Positions 1-9,580 are shown, counted from the stretch's first letter. The stretch: 64,000 bases of DNA from Paenibacillus vini (GCF_018403325.1 NZ_BOSL01000013.1:62001-126000); one strand, 5' to 3'. Notes: a model not told the origin generated them from the letters alone. Made by a program: numbers and translations.

Positions 1-1
1 C

Positions 2-961
2 AAACCGATCTTCGTCTCTTATTTGGAACGGAAGGCAAAGCTGTTAGGCCTGGAAAAGCTGAATTGGAGCGATGTGGATGCCCCGCTGGGCGAGGTTACG
101 GGGAAAATCACCTATGACGAGGCCGCAGCCGAAATCGTCAAGCAATTCCGGAACTTCAGTCCGAAGCTGGCGGATTTTGCGGTGCAGGCCTTTAACGAAG
201 GCTGGATCGAAGCGGAGGATCGTCCCGGTAAACGTCCGGGCGGGTTCTGTACTTCTCTGCCGGTGAGCAAGGAAACCCGGATATTCATGACCTTCGGGGG
301 CACGGTTTCGAACATGGCGACGCTGGCGCACGAGCTTGGTCACGCTTATCATCAATATTTGATGGATGAGCTTCCGCAATTCAATCAGGACTATGCCATG
401 AATGTAGCCGAAACGGCTTCCACCTTTGCGGAAATGATCGTGGCGGACGCCCTGGTCCGGAATGCGGCCAGTGAAAAGGAAAAAATCAGCCTTTTGGCGG
501 ACAAAATTCAAAGCGGCATCGCCTTCTTCATGAATATCCATGCCCGCTTCCTGTTTGAAACGCGGTTCTATGAGAAGCGCAAGCAGGGATTGCTGGAAGC
601 GTCGGAATTGTGCACATTAATGGAAGAAGCGCAGCGGGAAGCGTTCCGCGGAGCATTAGGGGAATATCACCCGCATTTCTGGGCTTCCAAGCTGCATTTC
701 TATATTACGGGTGTTCCGTTCTACAACTTCCCGTATACATTCGGATACCTGTTCAGTACCGGAATCTATGCGCTTGCCGCTCGCGAAGGAGCCGGTTTTG
801 CCGACAAATATGACGCGCTGTTGATGGATACCGGCCGGATGACCGTTGAAGAATTGGCGGCTAAACATCTGAATGTAGACCTGAAAAAGCCTGATTTTTG
901 GCGTGAAGCCGTGTCTGTAGTCGTGGAAGATGTGAAGCTGTTCCTGGAACTGACAAAGTAA
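2..961 (+). CDS. M3-family oligoendopeptidase, C-terminal part (gene enters from the left edge)
   Basis: The reading frame is open from base 2, so the gene starts upstream of the window; about 319 C-terminal residues are present of a family that is usually near 560-600. The zinc motif HELGH, followed about 25 residues later by a NVAETAST segment supplying the third ligand (Glu), is the signature of the M3 thimet/oligoendopeptidase F family, which cleaves short peptides in the cytoplasm. The conserved C-terminal fold motif FPYTFGYLFSTGIY is also present. A strong terminator follows at once. The family call is secure; whether it is PepF itself or the related M3B subgroup cannot be told without the N-terminus. 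Confidence 0.9.
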   Translation, partial: KPIFVSYLERKAKLLGLEKLNWSDVDAPLGEVTGKITYDEAAAEIVKQFRNFSPKLADFAVQAFNEGWIEAEDRPGKRPGGFCTSLPVSKETRIFMTFGGTVSNMATLAHELGHAYHQYLMDELPQFNQDYAMNVAETASTFAEMIVADALVRNAASEKEKISLLADKIQSGIAFFMNIHARFLFETRFYEKRKQGLLEASELCTLMEEAQREAFRGALGEYHPHFWASKLHFYITGVPFYNFPYTFGYLFSTGIYALAAREGAGFADKYDALLMDTGRMTVEELAAKHLNVDLKKPDFWREAVSVVVEDVKLFLELTK

Positions 962-975
962 AATCAATTGAGCGC

Positions 976-1015
976 AGCCCCGCTGTCAGGGATTATCCTG
1001 ATGGCGGGGCTTTTT
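976..1015 (+). terminator. Intrinsic terminator of the M3 peptidase gene
   Basis: The 8-bp perfect stem AGCCCCGC/GCGGGGCT (976-983 with 1004-1011) is followed directly by a T run. Confidence 0.85.
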
Positions 1016-1096
1016 GCACCGATACCATATTTTTCAACTAAACATAATAAACGTGATGCCGATATTGAATTTAAGACAGATTAAGGAGGCGGATTA

Positions 1097-2020
1097 ATGA
1101 AAAAGAAAACGTGGGTCATCGCTCTGACTTGCATCCTGGCTATAAGTTTGGTCGGCAGTCCGGTCTTTGCCAAAAACGACAACAAGGGAGCCAAACCGGA
1201 CAAAAAAGAGGAAGTTTCGAAGCAAAACAAACCTAGCGGTAAACCGGTAAATGACAAAACGGAAAAAATCAATAATTCCGAAAATCAAAAGCAGCAGAAA
1301 GCGAAAGAAAAAGAAAAAGTTACCGTTACCGATGCGACATATACAGATAACAAGCGGGGGCCTCAAGGATATAAGGGGTTATTGCACACGATTGAAAATG
1401 TTAAGGATAAGCCTGCCGGCGCGGTGGTTGCCGAGATTTTGCTGAGTAAATACGACGCGCATTTGACCGATGAAATGAGAACCGAGCTGGAGGCGATCAT
1501 CGAGGCCGAAGCTGCATTATCCGAAGCCGCAGATCTGTTGGACAAGCAAGGAAGCGTAACGGATGCGGTCTACGTCCAGAAGGAAGCCATCAAAGCGAAT
1601 GTGAAAAACCTCGATGGATACAAGCAGCTTGGCAAGTATTATAAAAAGCTCGGCAAACATGGCGTGAAGCTGTTTGTAAACGGAGAAGAGTCGGCCTTGG
1701 CGGTGCCTCCGGTAGTGCAAGACGGGAATACGCTGGTGCCGTTCAGAACCATTGCAGAAGCGCTCCAGGCGGAAGTAAACTGGAACGAGAAAACGAAAAC
1801 AATCACGATTACAAAGGAAGACATCACCATTAAGTTGATACTCGGCAGCAAAACGGCGCTTGTCAACGGGGAGAATAAGCAACTGGGAGTTCCCTCAACG
1901 ACCGTAAAGGGCACCACGTTGGTCCCGGCCCGTTTCGTAAGTGAAGCTCTGGGGGCAGAGGTGAAATGGGAAGCGGAATCCGGTTCCGTAGTAGTTTACG
2001 AAGAAGAACAATCAAAATAA
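1097..2020 (+). CDS. Secreted protein with copper amine oxidase N-terminal (stalk) repeats
   Basis: This protein has 307 residues. Residues 1-25 form a Sec signal peptide (basic start, hydrophobic core, VFA-K cleavage region). A Lys/Glu/Gln-rich, probably extended linker follows (about 26-85), then a predicted helical middle part. From about residue 190 there are two copies of the Cu_amine_oxidN1 fold, recognisable by NTLVPFRTIAEALQAEVNW and TTLVPARFVSEALGAEVKW. In Paenibacillaceae this domain is common on surface proteins and is thought to mediate wall or matrix contacts, not catalysis. The start is set by AAGGAGG seven bases upstream. The gene looks monocistronic. Domain call firm; biological role unknown. 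Confidence 0.85.
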   Translation: MKKKTWVIALTCILAISLVGSPVFAKNDNKGAKPDKKEEVSKQNKPSGKPVNDKTEKINNSENQKQQKAKEKEKVTVTDATYTDNKRGPQGYKGLLHTIENVKDKPAGAVVAEILLSKYDAHLTDEMRTELEAIIEAEAALSEAADLLDKQGSVTDAVYVQKEAIKANVKNLDGYKQLGKYYKKLGKHGVKLFVNGEESALAVPPVVQDGNTLVPFRTIAEALQAEVNWNEKTKTITITKEDITIKLILGSKTALVNGENKQLGVPSTTVKGTTLVPARFVSEALGAEVKWEAESGSVVVYEEEQSK

Positions 2021-2031
2021 TATGACAGAAG

Positions 2032-2060
2032 GCCGGCAGGGATACACCTTGCCGGCTTTT
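2032..2060. terminator. Terminator between convergent genes
   Basis: The hairpin GCCGGC(AGG)...(CCTT)GCCGGC with a following TTTT lies between the stop codons of the convergent genes at 2020 and 2078. Confidence 0.7.
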
Positions 2061-2077
2061 ATGTCATGGGAAGCTAT

Positions 2078-3016
2078 TTAATTTCTCATACCCGCTACGA
2101 AAGATGCTGCACCGACGACCCCGGCATGCTCACCTAACACGGCGGCATGAAGGAGAATTCCGTCGCCCCAGTAGACGGGCATGACGATACGGCGCACATG
2201 CTCGCCGATTCTGTCCAACAGGAAGTCTCCCTGAGCGGTAATGGCTCCAGCGAGGAGAAAGCGGCGGCAATTAAGAATGTGCGCCAGATTGGCGAGACCG
2301 ATTGCGATAACTTCCGAATACTGGCCGACAAGATCCAGTGACCGCGCATCCCCGCCGCGGGCTACCGCGAACAGCTCCCTCGGATCCTGAACCCAGGAAT
2401 CCGGGGCTTCATGTTCGCGCATCAGATTCTTAAGCCCGGTCACGGAAGCGTAGTTCTCCCAACAGCCACGATTGCCGCAAGTGCATGGAAGGCCGCCCAT
2501 GGCGACGATATGGTGACCGAAGGCGCCGGCATAACCGTCGTCTCCGCCTTCGATCGTGCCGCCCTTGACGATGCATCCTCCAATTCCCGTACCTATAGCA
2601 ACGCATGCAAAATCGGGAATGGCCTGAGCCGCTCCTTTCCATTGTTCACCCAACGCGATGGCATGGACATCGTTCATTACGGTGACCTGGAGCCCGGACT
2701 CCTGCTCCAGCAGTTGCCTTAGTGGGGTTCCTGTCCAGCCGGGTAAATGCTCCGTCGCATAGGAAACCGTGCCGGAGCGGTCGACCGAACCGGCGGTTCC
2801 TATGCCTATGCCGAGCAGTTGCATTCCTTCCTGTTCAGCGGTCCGCCGGTGCTCCTCGATAATGTCGTACAGTTTGGCAAGGAGGGCATCTCGGCCCCGC
2901 GAGGCCTCAGTCGGCGTAGTGCGGAAGTGTCTGACGCTGCCGTCCGCGCCGACTAGCGCCGATTTGATGCCGGTGCCTCCGAGATCGATGCCGATGGCGC
3001 CTCTTATCCGGTTCAT
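2078..3016 (-). CDS. nanK: ROK-family sugar kinase, probably N-acetylmannosamine kinase
   Basis: This protein has 312 residues. The N-terminal phosphate-binding motif GIDLGGTGIKSALV, the second motif GIGIGTAGSV, the catalytic Asp in MNDVHAIALGE, and the ROK zinc site (GHHIV ... CTCGNRGCWE) are all in order. ROK kinases phosphorylate glucose or amino sugars in the cytoplasm. The start codon overlaps the stop of the upstream nanE by 4 bases, so the two are translationally coupled; that neighbour makes ManNAc the likely substrate. Alternatives are glucokinase or GlcNAc kinase. Family certain, substrate inferred. Confidence 0.85.
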   Translation of the reverse strand: MNRIRGAIGIDLGGTGIKSALVGADGSVRHFRTTPTEASRGRDALLAKLYDIIEEHRRTAEQEGMQLLGIGIGTAGSVDRSGTVSYATEHLPGWTGTPLRQLLEQESGLQVTVMNDVHAIALGEQWKGAAQAIPDFACVAIGTGIGGCIVKGGTIEGGDDGYAGAFGHHIVAMGGLPCTCGNRGCWENYASVTGLKNLMREHEAPDSWVQDPRELFAVARGGDARSLDLVGQYSEVIAIGLANLAHILNCRRFLLAGAITAQGDFLLDRIGEHVRRIVMPVYWGDGILLHAAVLGEHAGVVGAASFVAGMRN

Positions 3017-3717
3017 CGGGCATTACCGGCTGACTCGGCCCCCCTGATGGTACGGACGAATTGTTCCGTCACCGAATGTGGACGGGTAATCACCGTTCCG
3101 ACGACGACAGCGAAGGCACCCGCCTGCAGCGCTTCGGCGGCCTGTTCCGGATTCTGAATCCGCCCCTCGGCGATGACCGGTACCTGCACGGCGGCAGCCA
3201 GATCCTTCAACAGCTGGAAGTCAGGGGCTTCGCTCTGCGGGCTGTAAGGGGTATAGCCGGACAAGGTCGTGGAGATCAAATCAAATCCCAGCGCGGCGGC
3301 GGCGATTCCTTCCTCCAAGGTCGAAACATCGGCCATCAGTAATCGGCCGGGCTGCTTCCGGACGCCGGACACCAACGTTTCCAGTGTCTCTCCATTAGGC
3401 CGCACCCGCTCTGTAGCATCCACGGCGACGATATCGGCGCCCGCAGCAAACAGCAACTCCGCATCGGACAGGCACGGAGTAATGTAAACGTCCGAGCCGG
3501 GATAGTCCCGTTTCCAGATGCCGATGACCGGCAATCCGCAGCCTTCTTTAATAGCAGCCACATCCTGCGGCGAATTGGCCCGGATGGCCGCAGCTCCTCC
3601 GTTCTTGGCGGCATTCGCCATGGCTGTCATGATATGGCTTCCGTACAGCGCTTCTCCCGGATAAGCTTGACAGGATACGATCAGTTGTCCTTTCAACTGT
3701 TCCAGTATTTTCTCCAT
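3013..3717 (-). CDS. nanE: Putative N-acetylmannosamine-6-phosphate 2-epimerase
   Basis: This protein has 234 residues with a (beta/alpha)8 fold. Motifs GGAAAIRANSP, GIWKRDY, DIVAVDAT, GFDLISTTLSGYT and PVIAEGRI match NanE, which turns ManNAc-6-P into GlcNAc-6-P. The ATG at 3717 is chosen because AAAGGAG stands upstream; the frame stays open for 19 more codons but the protein begins there in the family (MEKILEQLKG). It is the first gene of a two-gene operon with the ROK kinase and is divergent from the FAD oxidoreductase cluster, so both operons may share a regulator, possibly the RpiR/MurR-like protein at 9650. Confidence 0.9.
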   Translation of the reverse strand: MEKILEQLKGQLIVSCQAYPGEALYGSHIMTAMANAAKNGGAAAIRANSPQDVAAIKEGCGLPVIGIWKRDYPGSDVYITPCLSDAELLFAAGADIVAVDATERVRPNGETLETLVSGVRKQPGRLLMADVSTLEEGIAAAALGFDLISTTLSGYTPYSPQSEAPDFQLLKDLAAAVQVPVIAEGRIQNPEQAAEALQAGAFAVVVGTVITRPHSVTEQFVRTIRGAESAGNAR

Positions 3718-3815
3718 ATTCTTTTTGACTCCTTTAATAAATATAGTCTTTAAAAATATATAAAGCGCATACAACTAGATATTTCAAAGTATAAAATCAT
3801 TAAACAAACATGTAA

Positions 3816-3896
3816 AGAAAATAATTTTCTAATTTAACGGATATTTAGAAAAAAATAAACATAATCATTTACAAGCTGGAATTATTCTGCTACTTT
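3816..3896 (+). promoter_or_regulatory. Divergent control region: AT-rich palindrome and forward promoter
   Basis: The 225-bp gap between nanE and the FAD oxidoreductase is very AT-rich. It contains the palindrome AGAAAATAATTTTCT (3816-3830), a candidate operator. Downstream is a promoter-like pair, TTTACA (3868-3873), a 17-bp spacer and TACTTT (3891-3896), facing the oxidoreductase. The assignment to RpiR control is inference. Confidence 0.45.
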
Positions 3897-3942
3897 AGAA
3901 CTCAAGAAACAGCAAACCACATACTGAGGAGGAATTGCCAAG

Positions 3943-5292
3943 ATGGAGTCGTTTGACGTCATAGTAATGGGCGGCGGCATTTCCGGTACGATGGCCGCAG
4001 TGGCGGCCGCCAAGTCGGGCGCAAAGACGCTGATCGTGGAGCAGCAGGGCTATCTGGGCGGTACTTTGACCGCCAATGGAGTCGGCCCGATGATGACTTT
4101 TCATGCCGGGGAGAAGCAGGCTATTCAGGGATTTACGGATGAATTGATCGAAAGGCTGAAAGGGATCGGCAAATCGCCGGGGCATATTTTTGATACGGTC
4201 GGGTTCACGTACTCGGTGACTCCGTTCGATGCCGAGGCTATGAAGGTAGAACTGGAATCCATGATCCTGGAGAATGGGGGACAGATTCTGTACCACACGA
4301 TGCTGGCTGAGGTGCATACGGAGGACCAGCGGATTACCGAAATTACGGTTTGCAACAAGTCCGGGTTGAGCAAGCTGTCCGCCAAAGTCTTCATCGACGG
4401 TACGGGGGACGGCGACCTGTCCGTTCGTGCGGGGGCTCCTTTCACGAAAGGACGCGAAAGCGATGGAGCGACCCAGCCGATGACCTTGAAGATGAAGATG
4501 ATTAACGTCGATATTCCTAAAGTGAAGGCTTATATCCATGCCCATCCGGAGGATTTTCCGCTTTACAATGGCGACACCTCGATCATTGAGAAAGCTCCGC
4601 GGCTGTCGACCGCCGGCTTTGTCAGTCTGTTCAAGAAAGCGAAGGAGAACGGCGAGATTTCCATTCCGCGGGAGGATATTCTCTTCTTCGAAACGAATAC
4701 ACCGGGCGAGGTGATCATGAACACGACGCGGATTCTCGGGCATGACGGTACGGATGCATGGAGCCTAAGCCGGGCCGAGACGGAAGGTCGCAAGCAATGC
4801 AGGGAATTGGAGCGTTTTATGAAAAAATACGTTCCCGGTTTTGAAAACGCTGTCGTGGAATCTACCGGCCCAGCGATCGGCGTGCGCGGATCACGACAAA
4901 TCATCGGCCTCTATACGTTGACGGCGCAAGATATTCTGTCGCAGACGAAGTTTGAGGATACGATTGCCCATTCCGGCTATCCGATCGATATCCACAGTCC
5001 CGACGGTGAAGGAACGAAGCATGAAAAGCTGGAATGGGGCGGCATGTACAGCATTCCTTACCGTTGCCTGATTACGCCGACTATCAAAAATGTTATCGTT
5101 ATCGGCCGTTGCCTGTCCGCCACTTTCGAAGCCCAGGCCGCCGTCAGAACAACGCCAACGACCGGCGCCATCGGGCATGCCGGAGGGGTTGCCGCAGCGC
5201 AGGCAGCGTTGCATAACCTGGATGTCCAGCAGGTTGACGTAACCCGGGTACAAAGCGAACTGAAAAAGCAAGGCGCGTACCTGGAGCTTTAA
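3943..5292 (+). CDS. FAD-dependent oxidoreductase (FAD_oxidored family)
   Basis: This protein has 449 residues. The N-terminus carries a dinucleotide-binding Rossmann motif (VIVMGGGISGTMAAVAAAKSG, with a conserved acidic residue after strand 2 in IVEQQG) and the YLGGTLTANGVGP segment typical of the pfam12831 family. The C-terminus (NVIVIGRCLSATFEAQAAVR...GAIGHAGGVAAAQA) closes the FAD site. Members oxidise small organic acids or are of unknown substrate. It is the first gene of a rightward run with a permease, a hydantoinase/oxoprolinase, a HEXXH protein and an RpiR regulator. GAGGAGG before the ATG fixes the start. Family firm, substrate unknown. Confidence 0.85.
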   Translation: MESFDVIVMGGGISGTMAAVAAAKSGAKTLIVEQQGYLGGTLTANGVGPMMTFHAGEKQAIQGFTDELIERLKGIGKSPGHIFDTVGFTYSVTPFDAEAMKVELESMILENGGQILYHTMLAEVHTEDQRITEITVCNKSGLSKLSAKVFIDGTGDGDLSVRAGAPFTKGRESDGATQPMTLKMKMINVDIPKVKAYIHAHPEDFPLYNGDTSIIEKAPRLSTAGFVSLFKKAKENGEISIPREDILFFETNTPGEVIMNTTRILGHDGTDAWSLSRAETEGRKQCRELERFMKKYVPGFENAVVESTGPAIGVRGSRQIIGLYTLTAQDILSQTKFEDTIAHSGYPIDIHSPDGEGTKHEKLEWGGMYSIPYRCLITPTIKNVIVIGRCLSATFEAQAAVRTTPTTGAIGHAGGVAAAQAALHNLDVQQVDVTRVQSELKKQGAYLEL

Positions 5293-5359
5293 TTTGGACA
5301 AGAGAACTAACGATAGAAACCGGTTGTTTCTTAATTTGAATGATAAAGGGGATTGAACC

Positions 5360-6658
5360 ATGAGTTCAATGATGTGGGTACAGGCAATTGGCATTTTAGT
5401 CGTATTTCTTGTCTTTTCGGCGCTGATGATGACCCGGAAGCTGCCGACGATTCTGGCGCTGCCATGTATGGCGATTCTGTTTGCATTGATCGCGGGCGTG
5501 CCTTGGTCTTCCAGTACTCCCGATACGGCCACGCTTAGCGGGACGATTCTTGCCCAAGGCTCCATGCGGCTGTCTACGGCGATAGCCGGGCTAATTTTCG
5601 GCGCCTGGTTCGGCCAGATCTTGAATAAAGTCGGGATTACCAAGGCTATTATCCGTAAAGCTGCCGAGCTGGCCGGCGACAAACCGGTGCTGATCGCCCT
5701 ATTGTTCTTCGTTACGGCATCGGTTATTTTTTCCGCGGCAAGCGGTCTCGGAATGGTTATTCTCGTAGGGACGATCATTATCCCGATTATGCTGACCGCC
5801 GGAATTAGTCAATTTCTTGCCTCCGTCGTTCTGCTGACTTCCGTAGGCGTCGGGGTACTGTTCAACGTTTCCAACTGGGCGGTTTACGTGGATGTCATGG
5901 GTCTGCCGGTTTCCACCGTTGCTGACTATACTTTGATCGCCGCTTTACCGCTTATCGTAATCAGCATGATCATGATCGTGTTTTATGCCCGCCGCGATGG
6001 ACGCGGACGCAAAGCATGGGCCATGCCGGCTACTTCTCCGACTCCTGAAGGAGGTCGAAAAGTGCCAACCATCGCTCTGATCAGCCCATTGGTTCCTGTA
6101 ATTATGGTTTTTGCCTTTAAAATGGACATCGTGCCTGCCGTCATCATCGGTGCGGTTGCCACGTTGCTGCTGTCCTGGCCGAAACGTCCGGTACATGTGC
6201 TTTCCAGCTCCCTGGTGGAGGGAATTCAGGATGTGGCCGGAGCCTTGGGGCTGATGATCGGGATCGGTATGCTGGTCAATGCGGTTATGGCGCCTCAGGT
6301 TACGGCGATCATTTCGCCGGTCATCGAATCGGTGCTGCCGAACAGCCCGTGGATGTACATCCTGTTCTTTACGATTTTGTCGCCGCTGGCAATTTACCGC
6401 GGTCCGCTTAACGTGTGGGGCCTGGGTAGCGGGATCGCCGCTCTGTTCGTAGGGGCGGGCATGACGCCGATCGCTGCTATGCTGGCGCTTCGGGTAGTCA
6501 GCAATGTGCAGTCCGTTTCCGATCCGACCAACTCCCACAATGTTTGGGTGGCCGATTTTACGAAGAGTGACATTAACGAAATTTTGAAGCGGACTCTGCC
6601 CTGGATGGTTGCAGCCGTGTTGATCTCCATGGTGTGGGGCTCGTTCGTAGTTTTTTAG
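5360..6658 (+). CDS. Gluconate/anion-type permease (GntP/ion-transporter superfamily)
   Basis: This protein has 432 residues and about 11-12 hydrophobic segments. The pseudo-symmetric halves contain Gly/Ala-rich re-entrant segments (SAASGLGMVILVGTIIIP in the first, ALGLMIGIGMLVNAV in the second), and the late motif SVSDPTNSHNVWVADF is typical of GntP/CitMHS-like carriers. Located 67 bp after the FAD oxidoreductase, it probably imports the substrate of this operon by proton or sodium symport. Exact family and substrate are uncertain. Confidence 0.75.
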   Translation: MSSMMWVQAIGILVVFLVFSALMMTRKLPTILALPCMAILFALIAGVPWSSSTPDTATLSGTILAQGSMRLSTAIAGLIFGAWFGQILNKVGITKAIIRKAAELAGDKPVLIALLFFVTASVIFSAASGLGMVILVGTIIIPIMLTAGISQFLASVVLLTSVGVGVLFNVSNWAVYVDVMGLPVSTVADYTLIAALPLIVISMIMIVFYARRDGRGRKAWAMPATSPTPEGGRKVPTIALISPLVPVIMVFAFKMDIVPAVIIGAVATLLLSWPKRPVHVLSSSLVEGIQDVAGALGLMIGIGMLVNAVMAPQVTAIISPVIESVLPNSPWMYILFFTILSPLAIYRGPLNVWGLGSGIAALFVGAGMTPIAAMLALRVVSNVQSVSDPTNSHNVWVADFTKSDINEILKRTLPWMVAAVLISMVWGSFVVF

Positions 6659-6702
6659 AATAAAGACGCCATGGATATAGAGAGATAGGAGGGAGATATG
6701 AA

Positions 6703-8844
6703 ATGGGTCGAAAAGTAAGGGTTGGCATTGATGTCGGCGGTACGTTTACGGATGCGGTCGTGCTGGATAATGAAACGTTTGAGATCATCGAAAAAATGAA
6801 AATTCCGACCACCCATCACGATGAGGACGGTGTGGCGAAGGGAATTGTGCAGATTTTGCAAAGCATCTTGGAGAGTAAAGGCATTGCTCCGGAGGATGTA
6901 GCTTTCATCGCCCACGGGACAACGCAGGCGACCAACGCTCTGCTGGAAGGGGATGTCGCCAGAGTCGGCATCCTCGGCATGGGGGCGGGAATGGACGGAT
7001 TGAGCGCGCGCAGCGAGTCCAATCCGGGACAGATCGAACTCGCGCCAGGTAAAAACCTGCAGACCTACCATACGTACCAGGACTCCAAAAACTTGAAGGA
7101 TGAAGCCGTGGAGCAGGGCTTGGAGGATCTGCTTTCTCAAGGGGCCGAAGTCATCGTAGCTTCGGAAGCCTACAGCGTGGATGATCCGACGAGTGAACTG
7201 CGCGTCGTCGAAGCGGCAAACCGGCGTGGCGTGTTCGCGACCGGCGGACATGAAATCTCCCAGTTATACGGCCTGCGGACTCGGACCAGGACGGCAGTAA
7301 TCAACGCCAGTCTGATTCCCAAGATGATGGAGACGGCCAATATGACCGAGAAATCGGTCAAGAACGCGAACATCACCTCACAGCTGATGATCATGCGCTG
7401 CGACGGCGGGGTTATGAGCATCGACGAGGTGCGCAAGCGTCCGATCCTGACGATGCTCTCGGGGCTGGCCGCCGGCGTCGCGGGGGCGCTGATGTACGAG
7501 AAAATATCCGACGGCATCTTTTTTGAAGTCGGCGGAACGAGCGTGGATATTTCGGTCATCAAAAACGGCAAGGTCATGATCCAAAACGCGCAGGTCGGGG
7601 GACACCGCACCTACCTGCAGTCCCTGGATGTCCGGACCTTGGGCATAGCGGGCGGCAGTATGATCCGCGTGTCAGGCGGCAAGATCGTCGACGTCGGCCC
7701 GCGGAGTGCCCATATTGCCGGGAAGGCCTATGAATGCTTCGCCGATCCGGGCGAATTGAAGGATGCGCAAGTTCTGTTCATCAGTCCGCGCGAAGGTGAC
7801 GCCGCCGAATACGCCATTGTCCGGGGGAGCGGCGGGGAGTTTTCCTTTACGCTGGCGGGAGCGGCTAACCTGCTCGGCTACGTGCCGGAAGGGGACTATG
7901 CGTACGCCGGGAAGCAAAGTGCGGAACTGGCGTGGGACGCTTTGGGCGCGCATCTGGGAATGTCCGGAGAGTCGGCAGCCCGCCAGGTGATGGATATCGC
8001 CATCGAGAAGACAATGAAGACGGTTAATGAAATGATTGCCGAGTACGAGCTCGACCGTTCTTTCGTCACTCTGGTCGGCGGAGGCGGCAGCGGAGCCGTC
8101 CTGATACCTGCCATGGCCGAGAAAGAGCAAATGAAATGGCAGATCGCCAAGAATGCGCCCTTTATCTCGACGATTGGGGTAGCTCTGGCTATGGTCAAGG
8201 AGCAGATCGAACGGACGGTCATCAACCCGATCGAAGCGGATATCAAGCGGATTCGCAGCGATGTGATGGATAAGATCGTTCAGTCCGGTGCGAGCGAAGA
8301 AACCGTTGAAATCATGATCGAGATCGATAATCAGAAGAACATTTTGCGAGCGATCGCTACCGGTTCAACCGAGCTCCGGTCCAAGGATTTGGGACAGGCG
8401 GCTTTGACGGAAGAGGAAATGCGAAGTATTGCGGCGAGCTCTGTGGACGTGCCGCCCGATTCGATGGTCCTGGCTGCCCAAACCGGCCGCTGGCATTTGT
8501 TCGCCAGCGAGGAAATTCGCAAATCCTTCTTCGGCTTGCTGAAGAAGAAGCGCACTTCCGTCAGCGTGGTAGACAGGGAGGGCGTGGTCCGGTTCAAGCA
8601 GGCCGGGGTTCATTACGGTCAGTTTGCCAAGAAGCAGCGGCATGATGCCTTTGTGGCTTTCCTGGATGACCACACGATTTATTCGGATGCAAATGCGACA
8701 ATTCCGAAGGTATTCTTATTTTTCCGGGAAAAAATGCTCGATCTGACCGGAATGCAGACGAAGGAGCAAATGTTGTCCATTTTGGATATGGAGACGGAAA
8801 TGCTGGGTGAAGAGGAATTTTGGCTTGCGGTAGCGTATCAATAA
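6703..8844 (+). CDS. Hydantoinase/oxoprolinase family protein (HyuA-like)
   Basis: This protein has 713 residues. It opens with the actin-fold phosphate loop GIDVGGTFTDAVVLD and has the second motif AHGTTQATNALLEGD, then HINASLIPK-like and FEVGGTSVDISVI segments of the hydantoinase A/5-oxoprolinase fold, with LVGGGGSGAVLIPA further on. Relatives hydrolyse cyclic amides or carboxylate ketones with ATP, normally with a HyuB partner. No hyuB-like gene is seen here, which is odd and suggests a stand-alone enzyme or a different partner (perhaps the next gene). AGGAGGGAG lies 7 bases before the ATG. It sits in the middle of the catabolic cluster. Confidence 0.85.
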   Translation: MGRKVRVGIDVGGTFTDAVVLDNETFEIIEKMKIPTTHHDEDGVAKGIVQILQSILESKGIAPEDVAFIAHGTTQATNALLEGDVARVGILGMGAGMDGLSARSESNPGQIELAPGKNLQTYHTYQDSKNLKDEAVEQGLEDLLSQGAEVIVASEAYSVDDPTSELRVVEAANRRGVFATGGHEISQLYGLRTRTRTAVINASLIPKMMETANMTEKSVKNANITSQLMIMRCDGGVMSIDEVRKRPILTMLSGLAAGVAGALMYEKISDGIFFEVGGTSVDISVIKNGKVMIQNAQVGGHRTYLQSLDVRTLGIAGGSMIRVSGGKIVDVGPRSAHIAGKAYECFADPGELKDAQVLFISPREGDAAEYAIVRGSGGEFSFTLAGAANLLGYVPEGDYAYAGKQSAELAWDALGAHLGMSGESAARQVMDIAIEKTMKTVNEMIAEYELDRSFVTLVGGGGSGAVLIPAMAEKEQMKWQIAKNAPFISTIGVALAMVKEQIERTVINPIEADIKRIRSDVMDKIVQSGASEETVEIMIEIDNQKNILRAIATGSTELRSKDLGQAALTEEEMRSIAASSVDVPPDSMVLAAQTGRWHLFASEEIRKSFFGLLKKKRTSVSVVDREGVVRFKQAGVHYGQFAKKQRHDAFVAFLDDHTIYSDANATIPKVFLFFREKMLDLTGMQTKEQMLSILDMETEMLGEEEFWLAVAYQ

Positions 8845-8872
8845 CCGGAAGCGGAAGGGAGCTGATGGAGCC

Positions 8873-9580
8873 ATGACGGGGGTACGAAATAAGGAACAAG
8901 TCTTCAAGATCCGCGGTTTGGGGCTTAGCGATGAGGTGCTGGCTTTGGCCGAGCTGGAGCGGGATCCGGTTTTTCATAAAATCGCGCCCGACAAGTACGG
9001 ATATTATCTGTCCCGTTCCTTGGACATGGGCAGGGAAGCCGCGGACCGGTTGAAAGGCCGGGATATCCGGGAGCTGCTCGATCAAGCGGGCGTGAAGTTT
9101 AACTTGGCGGCCGCGGCGGGTACGGGAGCCTTCAAGGTCGCGCTCCGGGCCCAGTTGGACTGGAGCGGGGAGGTGCCGAAGATTACCGTTTACCGGGAAT
9201 CCATGCACCAGCTTCAAATGGCGGCTGAGGCCGCGGAGGGAGCGCTTGGTCCGGTTACCTTCGACAGGATTGTGGACATCCATCTGGCACATGAGTACTA
9301 TCACTTGCTGGAGTACCGCAGCGGGCAATTTACGAATGAACTGCTGGAGCCGGTGGAGTGCCTGAAAATCGGCCCCTTCCGCAGAACGGCGACGATTCTG
9401 CAGAGCAGCGAAATTGCAGCACACGCCTTCTGCAAAGGTCTTCTCGGCTTGCCTTATTTACCCAGCCTATTGGATAATATTTATTTGATGCAGACAGGCC
9501 ATATGAAAATGGAGCAGTTTACGGAAAATGTGAAAAAGTGGAAAATGATTTTGGGCGAGAATGGACTCCATATGCTATAA
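8873..9580 (+). CDS. Uncharacterised protein with an HEXXH metal-binding motif
   Basis: This protein has 235 residues with no signal peptide or membrane segment. The centre carries VDIHLAHEYYHLLEYRSG, an HEXXH (HEYYH) motif as in zinc-dependent hydrolases. About 55-60 residues later, SSEIAAHAFCKGL offers a Glu that could be the third ligand. I do not recognise the family. It lies 28 bp after the hydantoinase-like gene and before an RpiR regulator, so a role in the same pathway, for example hydrolysis of an intermediate, is plausible. Function not established. Confidence 0.65.
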   Translation: MTGVRNKEQVFKIRGLGLSDEVLALAELERDPVFHKIAPDKYGYYLSRSLDMGREAADRLKGRDIRELLDQAGVKFNLAAAAGTGAFKVALRAQLDWSGEVPKITVYRESMHQLQMAAEAAEGALGPVTFDRIVDIHLAHEYYHLLEYRSGQFTNELLEPVECLKIGPFRRTATILQSSEIAAHAFCKGLLGLPYLPSLLDNIYLMQTGHMKMEQFTENVKKWKMILGENGLHML

